DNA of 64,000 bases from Saccharothrix australiensis (GCF_003634935.1 NZ_RBXO01000001.1:1116001-1180000), one strand, 5' to 3'. Positions 40,651 to 51,310 are shown, numbered from the stretch's first letter. Numbers and translations: made by a program. Notes: generated by a model not told the origin, from the letters alone.

Positions 40651-42552
40651 TCAGGTCGGTGGTGCCGGCTGCGCCAGCAGGTCGCCTCGGTAGGCGGAGG
40701 CTTGTAGTTCGAACAACTCGTGGTAGTGCCCGCGCAGGGCCATCAGCTCCTCGTGCGTGCCCTCCTCCACGATCCGGCCCCCGTCCAGCAGCACGATCCG
40801 GTCGGCGTTGCGGATGTTCGCCAGCCGGTGGGTCACCAGGATCGTGGTGCGCCGCGCCGTCGCCTCGCGCAGCCCCTCGAACACGCGCGCCTCGGCCTTC
40901 GCGTCCAGCGCCGCCGTCGGCTCGTCGGCGACGAGCACCGCCGCGTCCCGGTACGTGCCGCGTGCGATGCCCATGCGCTGCCACTGCCCGCCCGACAGGT
41001 CCTGCCCGTCGTTGAACTGCCGCGACAGCACGGTGTCCGCGCCGGCGGGCAGCGTGGCCAGCACCTCGTCCGCGCCCGACTTCGCCACGGCGTCCCGCCA
41101 GGCGTCCTCGTCGTCGCGGTCGAGGCGGCCGACGGTGACGTTGCGCCGCGCGGTCATCGGCCACCGCGCCGGTTCCTGCGCGATGACGGCGATGGACGAG
41201 TGCACCGAGGTCTTGTCGGCGTCCGCGAGGTCGACGCCGTCCCAGCGCACGGTGCCCGCCGTGGCCGGGTACAGGCCGGTGAGCACCTTGCCCAGCGTCG
41301 TCTTGCCGGAGCCGTTCTCGCCGACGAGCGCGATCACCTCGCCGCGCCGCACGGTCAGGCTCACGTCGTCCAGCGCGGGCGTCTCCTTGCCGGGGTAGGT
41401 GAACGTGACGTTGGTCAGCGTGATCACCTCCGGGTCGGCGGGTGCCCGCACGTCGGACGACCGCTGCGCCCGCTCCGCGCCCTCGACCAGCAGCTTGCGG
41501 TAGAAGTCGAGGTAGAACGAGTCCTCGTACAGCGCGTTGACCGCCCGCGTGGTGGTCGCCAGCGACGAGAACGCGGTCCGCATCGCCAGCAGCGCCGCGC
41601 CCGCCAGCGCCAGCTCCATGTCCCCGGTGTGCAGCAGCAGGCCCAGCACGGCGTACGCGACGCCGGTGCCCAGCCCGGCGAGCGCCCGCCCGGTGAGCCG
41701 CACCAGGTTCGTGCGGTGCGCCATGCGGATCTCGTCGCCCATCAGCGAATCCGCGATCCGCCGGTGCTCGGCCAGCAGCCGCTCCTGCAACGTCAGCGCG
41801 TGCCGCTCCAGCGCGAACCCCCGGTCGGTGGTCACCTCCTCCACGACGCCCTTGCGGATGTTGCGCGTCACCGAGTCCAGGAAGTGCTCGTACCGCAGCT
41901 TCGACGCCCGCGCCGACGCCCAGGCGTTGGCCGCCGCCGCGAGCAGCAGGGCGGGCGCGAGCCACGGGTCGAGCAGCCCGACCGTCACCACCGCCGCGAC
42001 CAGCGTGATGCACGACGACAGCAGGTCGGCGAGGTAGCGGAGGCTGCTCTCCAGGCTCCGCACGCCGCGCCGCCCGCCCTGGCGGGCCAGTTCGCGGAAG
42101 TCGGCGTCCTCGAACGCCAGCAGCTCGGCCCGCGCCAGCACCGCCGTCACCTCGTCGGTGGCCGCGCGCGTCACGCGGGGTCGCAACGAGCTCTCCACCG
42201 CCGAGACGGCCGTGTCGAGCAGGGCACGGGTCGCGTACGAGGCCACCACCACCGCCAGCGCGGGCAGCGAGGACACCACCCGGTCCGGCGTGGGCCCGTC
42301 CCGCAGCAGGGCGGCGAACACGTCCGCCGTGGCCAGCAGCCCGAACGCGGTCACGCACCCGGACACCACGTGGACCGCGCCCGCGAGCAGCGTCAACCGG
42401 GGCGAGGTGCGCCAGGCCAGCCGCACGACCAGGCGGATCGCCTCGGGCAGGCTGCGGAGCGCCTTGCCGAGGCTCACCGACGCCGCGCGGCGTCCGACCG
42501 TGGCCCACTTGGGCGTGGAGATGTTCTCCACCCCGATCAACACGGAACCCAT
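40651..42552 (-). CDS. Type-I ABC exporter, fused permease and ATPase
   Basis: About 633 residues. Six TM helices (about 40-320), then an NBD with NVTFTYPGKETPAL, Walker A GENGSGKTTLGK, signature DLSGGQWQRMGIARG and LVADEPTAALDAKAE. The NBD style is that of peptide/antibiotic exporters, often linked to lanthipeptides. No precursor peptide or synthetase is visible nearby, so the cargo is unknown. ATG at 42552 was chosen; the frame extends to a TTG at 42588. Confidence 0.9.
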   Translation of the reverse strand: MGSVLIGVENISTPKWATVGRRAASVSLGKALRSLPEAIRLVVRLAWRTSPRLTLLAGAVHVVSGCVTAFGLLATADVFAALLRDGPTPDRVVSSLPALAVVVASYATRALLDTAVSAVESSLRPRVTRAATDEVTAVLARAELLAFEDADFRELARQGGRRGVRSLESSLRYLADLLSSCITLVAAVVTVGLLDPWLAPALLLAAAANAWASARASKLRYEHFLDSVTRNIRKGVVEEVTTDRGFALERHALTLQERLLAEHRRIADSLMGDEIRMAHRTNLVRLTGRALAGLGTGVAYAVLGLLLHTGDMELALAGAALLAMRTAFSSLATTTRAVNALYEDSFYLDFYRKLLVEGAERAQRSSDVRAPADPEVITLTNVTFTYPGKETPALDDVSLTVRRGEVIALVGENGSGKTTLGKVLTGLYPATAGTVRWDGVDLADADKTSVHSSIAVIAQEPARWPMTARRNVTVGRLDRDDEDAWRDAVAKSGADEVLATLPAGADTVLSRQFNDGQDLSGGQWQRMGIARGTYRDAAVLVADEPTAALDAKAEARVFEGLREATARRTTILVTHRLANIRNADRIVLLDGGRIVEEGTHEELMALRGHYHELFELQASAYRGDLLAQPAPPT

Positions 42553-42687
42553 GTGATCCAGGGAACCCTCGATCGGCGGCCGCGCCAACCGGTTATGCCC
42601 GTCACCGCAGCTCAGCGCGCGACCGCGCGGAGAACTGTCGCACCCCTGTGGCAGACTGCCCCACCCAGCGGTCCCGCTCGGCCGCGG

Positions 42688-43191
42688 CTACCCCCGGTCC
42701 TCGTGGTTGAGCAGCCAGCGCTTCACGTCCACGCCCCAGCGGAAGTTGCCGATCGCGCCGCCGCTCCTGATCACGCGGTGGCACGGCACGAACAGGGTCG
42801 CCGCGTTGCGCGCGCAGGCCGTGGCGGCGGCGCGGACGGCCGAAGGCCGGCCGGCGAGGAGGGCGTAGTCGGCGTAGCTCACCGGTTTGCCCGCCGGCAC
42901 GGTGCGCAGGGCGTCCCACGCCTGTTCCACGAAGCTGCCCGAGCGCTGCCGCACCGGCACGTCGACGATCGCGTCCAGGTCGCCGCCGTGGTAGTCGCGC
43001 ACCGCCCTGGTCACCGCGCCGAGGTCGCGGCGCGCGGTCAGCTCCGCCGGCCGCAGCGAGGGCGACACCTGCGGCAGCAGGTCGTCCACGGAGGCGGTCC
43101 AGCCGCTGGCCAGCACGACCCCGTCCGCGGCCACGACGGTCGTGAACGGTCCGATCGGGGTGTCAACCGTGGCGGTGTGTCCGGTGCTCAT
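42688..43191 (-). CDS. ogt: Methylated-DNA--protein-cysteine methyltransferase
   Basis: 167 residues. The suicide cysteine is in VPCHRVIRSGGAIGNFRWG, with AVRAAATACARN before it. It removes methyl from O6-methylguanine and O4-methylthymine. ATG at 43191 has AGGAGG five bases upstream and overlaps the AlkA stop (ATGA). It forms a coupled alkylation-repair operon with ada-alkA. Confidence 0.96.
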   Translation of the reverse strand: MSTGHTATVDTPIGPFTTVVAADGVVLASGWTASVDDLLPQVSPSLRPAELTARRDLGAVTRAVRDYHGGDLDAIVDVPVRQRSGSFVEQAWDALRTVPAGKPVSYADYALLAGRPSAVRAAATACARNAATLFVPCHRVIRSGGAIGNFRWGVDVKRWLLNHEDRG

Positions 43192-44456
43192 GCGGTCCTC
43201 CTGAGGTGCATCGCGGCGTACGAGCGCCAAGGGCGCCAAGCCGCGTTGTCCGTGGTCAAGGGCATGTCGGGCGCGCCGAGCACGCGCATCACGACGTAGC
43301 GGGCGACGTCCGGGCCGACACCGGGGAACGCCGCCAGCTCGGCGTGCAGCTCGTCGGCGTCCCGCCCGACGTCCACGACGAGGCGGCCGTCCGCCAGCGC
43401 CGCCGCGACCGGCGAGTCGATCTCCGCCGGCGCGGGGTAGAGGTGCGTCACCGGCCCGTCCGGCACCTCCAGCGGTTCGCCCGGCGACACGTGGCCGAGC
43501 GCCCGCAGCAGGGTCTCGGCCCCGTCGACGCTGCCCGGCAGCCGCACCCCCGGCCGGGACAGCACCAGGGGCCTCAGCACCGGGTCGCCGCCCAGGAACT
43601 CGTCCACCGCCTGCGGGTCGGCGTCCAGGTCGAGCAGGCGGCGCACGCGGCTCACCGCGCTGCCCAGGTCGCGCAGGTCGGTGAGGCGCAGCGAGCACGC
43701 CACGTGCCCGTCGGCGGGTTCCAGGAGCACCGTCGCCTGCCCGTGCGGCAGCCGCAGCGACCGGGCGTAGGTGGTGTCCGTCACGTGCTCGACGCCGGGG
43801 ATCGCGCACGCCCGGAAGTAGGCCAGCAGGCCGGCGGCGTCGAACGGCGGCCGGTAGGGCAGGCGGAGCGAGATGCGGCCGGCGTTGCCGACGACCGAGC
43901 GCTTGGACCGCAGGTCGGACGGCGTGGCCGCGAACACGGTCCGGATCGTGTCGTTGAACTGCCGCACGCTGGCGAACCCGGCGGCGAACGCGATGTCGGA
44001 GAACGTCAGGTCCGTCGTCTCGATCAGCAGCCGCGCCGAGTGCGCCCGGTGCGCGCGGGCCAGCGCCAGCGGACCCGCGCCGAGTTCGGCGGTCAGCACC
44101 CTGGTCAGGTGCCGCTCCGAGTAGCCGAGCCGACCGGCCAGGCCGGGCACGCCCTCCCGCTCCACGACGCCGTCGGAGATCAGCCGCATCGCCCGCGCGG
44201 CGAGGTCGGCCCGGAGGTTCCACTCGGGCGAGCCCGGCACGGCGTCGGGCAGGCACCGGCGGCACGCCCGGTAGCCGGCCGACTGCGCGGCGGCGGCGGT
44301 CGGGTAGAACTCCGCGTTGCGCCGCTTCGGCGTCACCGCCGGGCACGACGGGCGGCAGTAGATGCGGGTGGTCCGCACGGCGAGGATGAAGCACCCGTCG
44401 AAACGGGCGTCGCGGGCGGCGACCGCCCGGTAGGCGCGTTCGGCGTCGACCAACAT
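43188..44456 (-). CDS. Ada regulatory domain - AraC - AlkA glycosylase fusion
   Basis: 422 residues. The N-terminal Ada zinc domain has four Cys ligands (CFILAVRTTRIYC, SCPA, ACRRC); AraC HTH at about 80-180; AlkA-N and HhH domain at about 200-422 (PGVGPDVARYVVMRVLG). It senses methyl-phosphotriesters, activates repair genes and excises alkylated bases. Oddity: after PLTTDN the sequence passes at once to AAWRPWRSYAAMHL, leaving out a helical stretch of roughly 25-35 residues between the catalytic Asp region and WRPWRSYA in family members. Activity may be altered. Confidence 0.9.
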   Translation of the reverse strand: MLVDAERAYRAVAARDARFDGCFILAVRTTRIYCRPSCPAVTPKRRNAEFYPTAAAAQSAGYRACRRCLPDAVPGSPEWNLRADLAARAMRLISDGVVEREGVPGLAGRLGYSERHLTRVLTAELGAGPLALARAHRAHSARLLIETTDLTFSDIAFAAGFASVRQFNDTIRTVFAATPSDLRSKRSVVGNAGRISLRLPYRPPFDAAGLLAYFRACAIPGVEHVTDTTYARSLRLPHGQATVLLEPADGHVACSLRLTDLRDLGSAVSRVRRLLDLDADPQAVDEFLGGDPVLRPLVLSRPGVRLPGSVDGAETLLRALGHVSPGEPLEVPDGPVTHLYPAPAEIDSPVAAALADGRLVVDVGRDADELHAELAAFPGVGPDVARYVVMRVLGAPDMPLTTDNAAWRPWRSYAAMHLRRTA

Positions 44457-44535
44457 GCCGGTCACTCTGCCACCGCCGGCACCAGCGGTCTCGCGGGAAT
44501 CGGACACGGCGTCCCAGCGCGTAGACTCACCACCC

Positions 44536-45615
44536 GTGAGTTTGACCCTCGGTATCGTCGGCCTGCCCAACGTCGGCAAGTCCACCCTGTTCAACGCCCT
44601 CACGCGCAACGACGTCCTCGCGGCGAACTACCCCTTCGCCACCATCGAGCCGAACGTCGGCGTGGTGCCGTTGCCGGACGCCCGCCTCGGCAGGCTGGCG
44701 GCGATCTTCGGCTCCGAGCGCGAGGTGCCCGCCGTGGTGTCGTTCGTCGACATCGCGGGCATCGTGAAGGGCGCGTCCGAAGGCGCCGGCCTGGGCAACA
44801 AGTTCCTCGCCAACATCCGCGAGGCGAACGCCATCTGCCAGGTGATCCGGGTCTTCGACGACGCCGACGTGGTGCACGTCGACGGCCGCGTCGACCCGTC
44901 GGCCGACATCGAGACGATCAACACCGAGTTGATCCTCGCCGACCTCCAGACGCTGGAGAAGGCCGTCCCGCGCCTGGAGAAGGAAGCCCGGACGCAGAAG
45001 GACCGCCGGCCGGCGCTGGAGGCCGCGGTCAAGGCGCGCGACGTCCTCAACGGGGGCCGCACGCTGTTCGCGGCGCGGTCCGAAGTGGACGGCGAGCTGC
45101 TGCGGGAGCTGAGCCTGCTCACCACCAAGCCGTTCCTCTACGTGTTCAACGCGGACGAGGCCGTCCTGACCGACGAGGCCAGGCTCAAGGAGCTGCGCGA
45201 GCTGGTCGCGCCCGCGGACGCGGTGTTCCTGGACGCGAAGGTCGAGGCGGAGCTGCTGGAGCTGGACGAGGAGTCGGCGCGCGAGCTGCTGGAGTCCATC
45301 GGCCAGCACGAGCCGGGCCTGCACGCCCTGGCCCGCGCGGGTTTCCACACCCTGGGCCTCCAAACCTACCTGACGGCGGGGCCGAAGGAGTCGCGGGCCT
45401 GGACGATCCCGAAGGGCGCGACCGCGCCGCAGGCGGCGGGCGTCATCCACACCGACTTCGAGCGCGGCTTCATCAAGGCCGAGGTGGTCTCGTTCGACGA
45501 CCTCGTGGAGGCGGGCTCGATGGCCGCCGCGAAGGCCGCGGGCAAGGTCCGCATGGAGGGCAAGGACTACGTGATGGCGGACGGCGACGTGGTGGAGTTC
45601 CGGTTCAACGTCTGA
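44536..45615 (+). CDS. ychF: Ribosome-binding ATPase/GTPase YchF
   Basis: 359 residues. G1 GLPNVGKSTLF, G3 DIAGIVKGASEGAGLGN, NADEA in place of NKxD (typical of the ATP-using YchF), coiled coil and C-terminal TGS domain (FNV end). It binds ribosomes and responds to oxidative stress. TAGACT lies eight bases before the GTG, so the start is probably leaderless. It is divergent from ada-alkA and matches Rv1112 in order. Confidence 0.96.
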   Translation: MSLTLGIVGLPNVGKSTLFNALTRNDVLAANYPFATIEPNVGVVPLPDARLGRLAAIFGSEREVPAVVSFVDIAGIVKGASEGAGLGNKFLANIREANAICQVIRVFDDADVVHVDGRVDPSADIETINTELILADLQTLEKAVPRLEKEARTQKDRRPALEAAVKARDVLNGGRTLFAARSEVDGELLRELSLLTTKPFLYVFNADEAVLTDEARLKELRELVAPADAVFLDAKVEAELLELDEESARELLESIGQHEPGLHALARAGFHTLGLQTYLTAGPKESRAWTIPKGATAPQAAGVIHTDFERGFIKAEVVSFDDLVEAGSMAAAKAAGKVRMEGKDYVMADGDVVEFRFNV

Positions 45616-45719
45616 CCCCGGTCGGACGCGGCCGGTCGGCGTACCCGCGACCACCGCGGGCCCGGTGCGCTCGCGGTTCCGGTGCGCCCGCGGGCCGGGG
45701 ACGCCGCGGGGCGGCGAAA

Positions 45720-45748
45720 GGGGCCTCCCGCGTCGCGCGGAAGGCCCC
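45720..45748. terminator. Terminator between ychF and the 34-residue gene
   Basis: GGGGCCT at 45720-45726 pairs with 45742-45748, with further pairing inside. It lies between convergent genes. Confidence 0.7.
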
Positions 45749-45775
45749 CGGAAGTGGCGTCAGCAGGTCACCGCG

Positions 45776-45880
45776 TCAGCGGACCTGGTTGCGGCTGTGG
45801 CGCGCGAGGGCGAAGACGCCCCCGGCGGTGGCCAGCATCCCGAGCGCTGCGACGGTGAACACGACGATGTCGGCGGTCAT
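45776..45880 (-). CDS. Small single-TM protein (34 residues)
   Basis: ATG at 45880 with AAGGGGAT about five bases upstream. It encodes one hydrophobic helix (IVVFTVAALGMLATAGGVFALA) and a short basic tail (RHSRNQVR). A shared terminator follows. The strong ribosome-binding site and clean TM pattern support a real small membrane protein; no family is known to me. Confidence 0.65.
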   Translation of the reverse strand: MTADIVVFTVAALGMLATAGGVFALARHSRNQVR

Positions 45881-45979
45881 GCGAATCCCCTTGCGTTGAT
45901 CTCCCACTCGTCTTGACGTACGAGTACCCGGAATAGTGGCCCGACAGTCGCGCAATTCACACGATCGAGGAGGCAACCG

Positions 45980-47185
45980 GTGACGAAGCTGCGAGCGGTC
46001 GAGGCTCGGGTGTTCCCCGTCGCGCCCTGGCTGTTCGGGCTGTCGCTCGCCGGCCACCTCGTGATGGTGGCGCTCCAGACCAAGATGACGATGGTGGACC
46101 TGCTGGTCTACCGGAACGGCTCGCCCGAGCTGTTCACCGGCGGGCTGTACCAGTGGCGGCTCAAGGAGTTCTCCGACCAGTTCGCCCTGCCGTTCACCTA
46201 CCCGCCGTTCGCGGCGCTCCTGTTCGCGCCGCTGTCCTGGGTCTCGTGGGGCGTGGCGCGGTGGGTCTGGCAACTGCTCTGCCTGGCGTGCCTGTGGCTC
46301 CTGGTGCGCAAGTCGCTCGACCTGGCGGGCAGCGCGGACCCGCGCCGGGCGCTGCTGTGGACCGCGTTGTTCGTGTGGGTCGAGCCGGTGCGGACGACGC
46401 TGAACTACGGGCAAATCAACCTGGTCCTCGCCGCACTGCTGCTGGCGACGCTGGTCAGCGCGCGGCCCTGGCTCGCAGGCGCGGGCGTCGGGCTCGCGGC
46501 GGGCGTCAAGCTCACGCCCGCCATCTCGGGGCTGTACTTCCTGGTGACGCGGAACTTCAAGGCCGCCGCCTGGTCGATCGCCGCGTTCGCGGGCACGGTC
46601 GGCCTCGGGTACGCGGTCTCCGCGAGCCAGTCCCACCAGTTCTGGTTCGAGCTGCTCGGTGACGCCTCCCGCGTCGGCCCGGTCGGGTCGGCGATCAACC
46701 AGTCGCTGCGCGGCGCGCTGTCGCGGACCGTCGGGCACGACGTGGAGACGGGGCCGGTCTTCCTGCTCGGCGCGGCGGTGGCCGTCGCGGCGACGGCGTG
46801 GGCGCTGCGCTCGGCGGTGCGGGCGGGCGACCGGCTGGCGATGATCGTCGCCGTCCAGTTCCTGGGCCTGCTGGTGTCGCCGATCTCGTGGAGCCACCAC
46901 TGGGTGTGGGCGGTGCCCGCGCTGCTGTGGCTGGTCCAGGGCGTGCGCCACCGCCTCGCGACGGTCACCGCGTGGGCGTGGCTGCTCGCGATCGGCAGCT
47001 ACCTGATCTCGTTCCTGCTCAAGGCGCAGGAGTCGATCTGGATCACCTCGCGCCCCTGGTACCTGTCGCTGCTCGGCTGGGTGTACCCGGCGGTGGGGCT
47101 GCTCACCCTCGTGACGATCGCCGTGGTGCTGCGGGAGCGCTCACGCGAGCGCGTCGAGCACTCCGTCGATCTCCTCCGCCAGTGA
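45980..47185 (+). CDS. GT87-family polyprenol-linked mannosyltransferase
   Basis: 401 residues with about ten TM helices and the GT-C loop motif after TM1 (TMVDLLVYRNGSPELF) with the catalytic Asp. Contains NYGQINLVLAALL and SPISWSHHWVW, family hallmarks of PimE/DUF2029. It uses polyprenyl-phosphate sugar to glycosylate a lipid or glycan outside the membrane. GTG at 45980 has GGAGG upstream. Its 3' end overlaps the convergent pterin dehydratase by 45 bases. Confidence 0.88.
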   Translation: MTKLRAVEARVFPVAPWLFGLSLAGHLVMVALQTKMTMVDLLVYRNGSPELFTGGLYQWRLKEFSDQFALPFTYPPFAALLFAPLSWVSWGVARWVWQLLCLACLWLLVRKSLDLAGSADPRRALLWTALFVWVEPVRTTLNYGQINLVLAALLLATLVSARPWLAGAGVGLAAGVKLTPAISGLYFLVTRNFKAAAWSIAAFAGTVGLGYAVSASQSHQFWFELLGDASRVGPVGSAINQSLRGALSRTVGHDVETGPVFLLGAAVAVAATAWALRSAVRAGDRLAMIVAVQFLGLLVSPISWSHHWVWAVPALLWLVQGVRHRLATVTAWAWLLAIGSYLISFLLKAQESIWITSRPWYLSLLGWVYPAVGLLTLVTIAVVLRERSRERVEHSVDLLRQ

Positions 47186-47434
47186 CACGTCCAGCGCGGT
47201 GATGCCACCGGCGGAGTGCGTGCTGCACCGGAAGGTCAGCGTGCGCCAGCGGATGTCGATGTCCGGGTGGTGGTCGTCGTTCTCGGCGATCTCCGCGACC
47301 CGGTTCACCACCTGGATCGCCTGCGTGAAGCTCGCCAGTTCCGCGGTGCGCACCAGCGCCGCGTCCTGCGCCCGCCAGTCCGGCAGCGTGGACAGGGCTC
47401 GGGTCACCTGGTCGTCGGTCAGCAGCTCGGCCAT
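47141..47434 (-). CDS. 4a-hydroxytetrahydrobiopterin dehydratase (PCD/DCoH)
   Basis: 97 residues. The PCD signature ENDDHHPDIDIRW with its histidines is intact. It regenerates oxidised pterin cofactor. Small stand-alone gene upstream of the TPP riboswitch but on the other strand. Confidence 0.93.
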   Translation of the reverse strand: MAELLTDDQVTRALSTLPDWRAQDAALVRTAELASFTQAIQVVNRVAEIAENDDHHPDIDIRWRTLTFRCSTHSAGGITALDVSLAEEIDGVLDALA

Positions 47435-47474
47435 GCGTCGATGTTGCCACCGGATGGCGTAAGGTGCCCGTTTG

Positions 47475-47565
47475 CCACGGGAGTCCGGTGCTGCGCCGGG
47501 CTGAGAGGAGGGCGCGCCAGCCCTCGACCGTCCACACCTGATCCGGGTCATGCCGGTGTAGGGAG
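47475..47565 (+). ncRNA. TPP (THI-box) riboswitch
   Basis: Conserved blocks are present in order: a GGGAGTCCGGTG stem, GGGCTGAGAGG, then CACCTGATCCGGGTCATGCCGG and GTAGGGAG. The last block includes the Shine-Dalgarno of thiB, so thiamine pyrophosphate binding probably blocks translation initiation directly. Confidence 0.93.
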
Positions 47566-47570
47566 AGATG

Positions 47571-48605
47571 ATGCTGCGACGTGTGCTGACCGCCGCCTGC
47601 GCCGGGATCGCGTTGACCGCGTGCTCGGTGACCGCCGGCGACCCGCCGCCACCGGGTGAGCGGGTCGTCACGCTGGTGACGCACGACTCGTTCGCCGTGC
47701 GGCCCGAGGTGCTCGACGCGTTCAAGCGCGAGACCGGGATCACCGTGAAGACCCTGGCGAGCGGCGACGCGGGCGAGCTGACCAACAAGCTGGTGCTCAC
47801 CAAGGGCAACCCGATCGGCGACGTGGCGTTCGGCGTCGACTCGACGTTCGCCTCGCGGGCGCTGGGCGAGGGCGTGTTCGCCGAGTACGCCGCCGCCGGC
47901 GCGGACCGGGGCGCGCAGCGCTACCGCCTCGACCCGCCCGACCGGCTGCACGCGGTCGACGTCGGCGACGTGTGCGTGAACGTCGACGTCGCCGCGCTGC
48001 GCGACAAGGGCGAGCCGCGGACCTACGCCGACCTGGCCGACCCGAAGTACCGGGACCTGCTCGTCGTCGAGGACCCGGCCACCTCCTCGCCCGGCCTGGC
48101 GTTCCTGCTGGGCACGATCGCCGAGTTCGGCGAGTCGGGCTGGCCGGAGTACTGGTCGAAGCTGAAGGCCAACGGCGTGAAGGTGGTCAGCGGCTGGGAA
48201 GAGGCGTACACGCAGGACTTCTCCGGCTCCAGCGGCAAGGGGCCGCGGCCGATCGTGGTGTCCTACGCGTCGTCGCCGTCGGCCGAGATCGGCGACGACG
48301 GCGCGCCGCGCACCAAGGCGCTGCTGGACACCTGCTACCGGCAGGTCGAGTACGCGGGCGTGCTGAACGGGGCGAAGAACGCCGAGGACGCGCGCAAGGT
48401 CGTGGACTTCCTGCTGTCGGAGCAGTTCCAGGCCGAGGTGCCCGGTCAGATGTACGTGTACCCGTCGCGCGAGGGCGTGGCGCTGCCCGAGGCGTGGACC
48501 AAGGCCGCGCCGCTGCCCGACGAGGCGCGCGCCCTGCCCGCGAGCCAGGTCGACGCCAACCGCGAGCGGTGGGTCCAGCAGTGGCGCTCCCTGGTCCAAG
48601 GCTGA
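47571..48605 (+). CDS. thiB: Thiamine ABC transporter, substrate-binding lipoprotein
   Basis: 344 residues with a lipobox (LTAC, Cys18) and a type-2 binding-protein fold (VVTLVTHDSFAV, FKRETGITVKTL, GDVAFGVDSTF, WEEAYTQDFSGSSGKGPRPIVVSYASSP), characteristic of ThiB. It is the first gene of the riboswitch-controlled operon thiBPQ. The second of two adjacent ATGs was chosen for spacing from GGGAG. Confidence 0.94.
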   Translation: MLRRVLTAACAGIALTACSVTAGDPPPPGERVVTLVTHDSFAVRPEVLDAFKRETGITVKTLASGDAGELTNKLVLTKGNPIGDVAFGVDSTFASRALGEGVFAEYAAAGADRGAQRYRLDPPDRLHAVDVGDVCVNVDVAALRDKGEPRTYADLADPKYRDLLVVEDPATSSPGLAFLLGTIAEFGESGWPEYWSKLKANGVKVVSGWEEAYTQDFSGSSGKGPRPIVVSYASSPSAEIGDDGAPRTKALLDTCYRQVEYAGVLNGAKNAEDARKVVDFLLSEQFQAEVPGQMYVYPSREGVALPEAWTKAAPLPDEARALPASQVDANRERWVQQWRSLVQG

Positions 48606-50188
48606 CCTGGTCGATCGCCGCGCTGCTGCCCCTGGCGTTCCTCGGGGTGTTCTTCGCCTGGCCGGTGGTCGCGATCGTCGGCCTGGGCTTCGGGTTCGGC
48701 GCGGTCGAGCGCTCGGGCGCGGTGTGGCCGGTGCTGGCCGACCCGCGCACCTGGGACCTGGTCGGCTTCACCCTCGGCCAGGCGGCGGCGGCCACGGCGC
48801 TCGCGCTGGTCGCGGGGCTGCCGGTGGCGTTCCTGCTGGCCAGGTGCCGGGTGTGGGGCACGGGCCTGGTGCGGGCGGCGGTGATGGTGCCGTTCGTGCT
48901 GCCGACCGTGGTGGTCGGGCTGGCGTTCCGGGCGCTGTGGCCGGACGGCGGCGTGCTGCCGATCGTGCTGGCGAACGCGTTCTTCAACGTCGCCGTGGTG
49001 GCCCGGACCGTCGGCGGGCTGTGGGCTCGGGTCGACCGGCGGGCCGAGGACGCGGCGCGGGCGCTGGGCGCGTCCAGGGCGCGGGCGTTCACCTCGGTGG
49101 TGCTGCCCGCGCTGGCGCCCGCGATCGGGTCGGCGGCCTCGGTGGTGTTCCTGTTCTGCGCCACCAGTTTCGGGGTGGTGCTGGTGCTCGGCGGCGCGCG
49201 GCACCGGACCCTGGAGACCGAGATCTACCTGCGCACGGTCGAGCTGTTCGACCTGTCGGGTGCGGCGGCGCTGTCGTTGCTCCAGTTCGCGGCCGTGCTG
49301 GCGGTGCTGCTGCTGGGCGGGGCGGCCCGACGCCGTCGCGAGCGGTCGCTGGCCCTGCGGGTGGAGGCCCCGCGTCGACCCGCCGGCGGCGAGTGGGGCG
49401 TGGTGGCGGCGGCCTGGCTGGTGGTCGGCGCGCTGCTGCTGCCCGTGGTGGGCCTGGTGGTGCGGTCCCTGGCCACCGACGACGGCTGGAGCCTCGCCGG
49501 GTACCGGGCGCTGGCCGGCACGGGCGAGCGCGGCACGCTCGCCGTGCCCGGGTGGCAGGCGGCGGTGAACTCGGTGCGCACGGCCACGGACGCGACGCTG
49601 GTCGCGCTGGTCGTGGGCGTGCTGTCGGCGGTGGTGCTGGTCGCGTTGCGGCGGCACGGGTCGTGGCTCGCGGAGACCCTGGACACGGCGCTGATGCTGC
49701 CGCTTGGCGTGTCGGCGGTGACCGTCGGGTTCGGGTACCTGATCACGATGGACGCGCTGCCCGGCGACTTCCGCACCTCGCCGCTGCTGGTGCCGCTGGC
49801 GCAGGCGCTCGTGGTGACGCCGCTGGTGGTGCGGATCGTGCTGCCGGTGCTGCGTGCGGTCGACGAGCGGCTGCGGCAGGCCGCCGCGACGCTGGGCGCG
49901 AGCCCGTGGCGGGTGTGGCGGGAGGTCGACCTGCCGCTGGCGGCCCGGTCGCTGGTCGCGGCGGCGGGGTTCGGGTTCGTGGTGGCGCTGGGCGAGTTCG
50001 GGGCGACCAGCTTCCTGGCCCGACCGGACGCGCCGACGCTGCCGGTCGTGATCGCGCGGCTGATGTCGCGGCCGGGCGAGTTGAACAGCCAGCTGGCGTA
50101 CGCGGCGTGCGCGCTGCTGATGGTGGTGACCACGGCGGCGGTGCTGCTGATCGAGCGGCTGCGGGTGCCGGCCGGCGGGGAGTTCTAG
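48581..50188 (+). CDS. thiP: Thiamine ABC transporter, permease
   Basis: 535 residues with two fused BPD-type permease halves, each with the EAA loop (ARALGASRARAFTSVVLPALAPA and AATLGASPWRVWREVDLPLAAR). About 12 TM helices. It starts inside thiB (25-base overlap) and ends one base before thiQ. Part of thiamine uptake under TPP control. Confidence 0.93.
   Translation: MALPGPRLTWSIAALLPLAFLGVFFAWPVVAIVGLGFGFGAVERSGAVWPVLADPRTWDLVGFTLGQAAAATALALVAGLPVAFLLARCRVWGTGLVRAAVMVPFVLPTVVVGLAFRALWPDGGVLPIVLANAFFNVAVVARTVGGLWARVDRRAEDAARALGASRARAFTSVVLPALAPAIGSAASVVFLFCATSFGVVLVLGGARHRTLETEIYLRTVELFDLSGAAALSLLQFAAVLAVLLLGGAARRRRERSLALRVEAPRRPAGGEWGVVAAAWLVVGALLLPVVGLVVRSLATDDGWSLAGYRALAGTGERGTLAVPGWQAAVNSVRTATDATLVALVVGVLSAVVLVALRRHGSWLAETLDTALMLPLGVSAVTVGFGYLITMDALPGDFRTSPLLVPLAQALVVTPLVVRIVLPVLRAVDERLRQAAATLGASPWRVWREVDLPLAARSLVAAAGFGFVVALGEFGATSFLARPDAPTLPVVIARLMSRPGELNSQLAYAACALLMVVTTAAVLLIERLRVPAGGEF

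Positions 50189-51309
<1,121 letters not shown>

Positions 51310-51310
<1 letters not shown>

Noticed and set aside
40651..42552. A lanthipeptide biosynthetic cluster around the ABC exporter
   Set aside because: No precursor peptide, cyclase or synthetase is found within several kilobases on either side.
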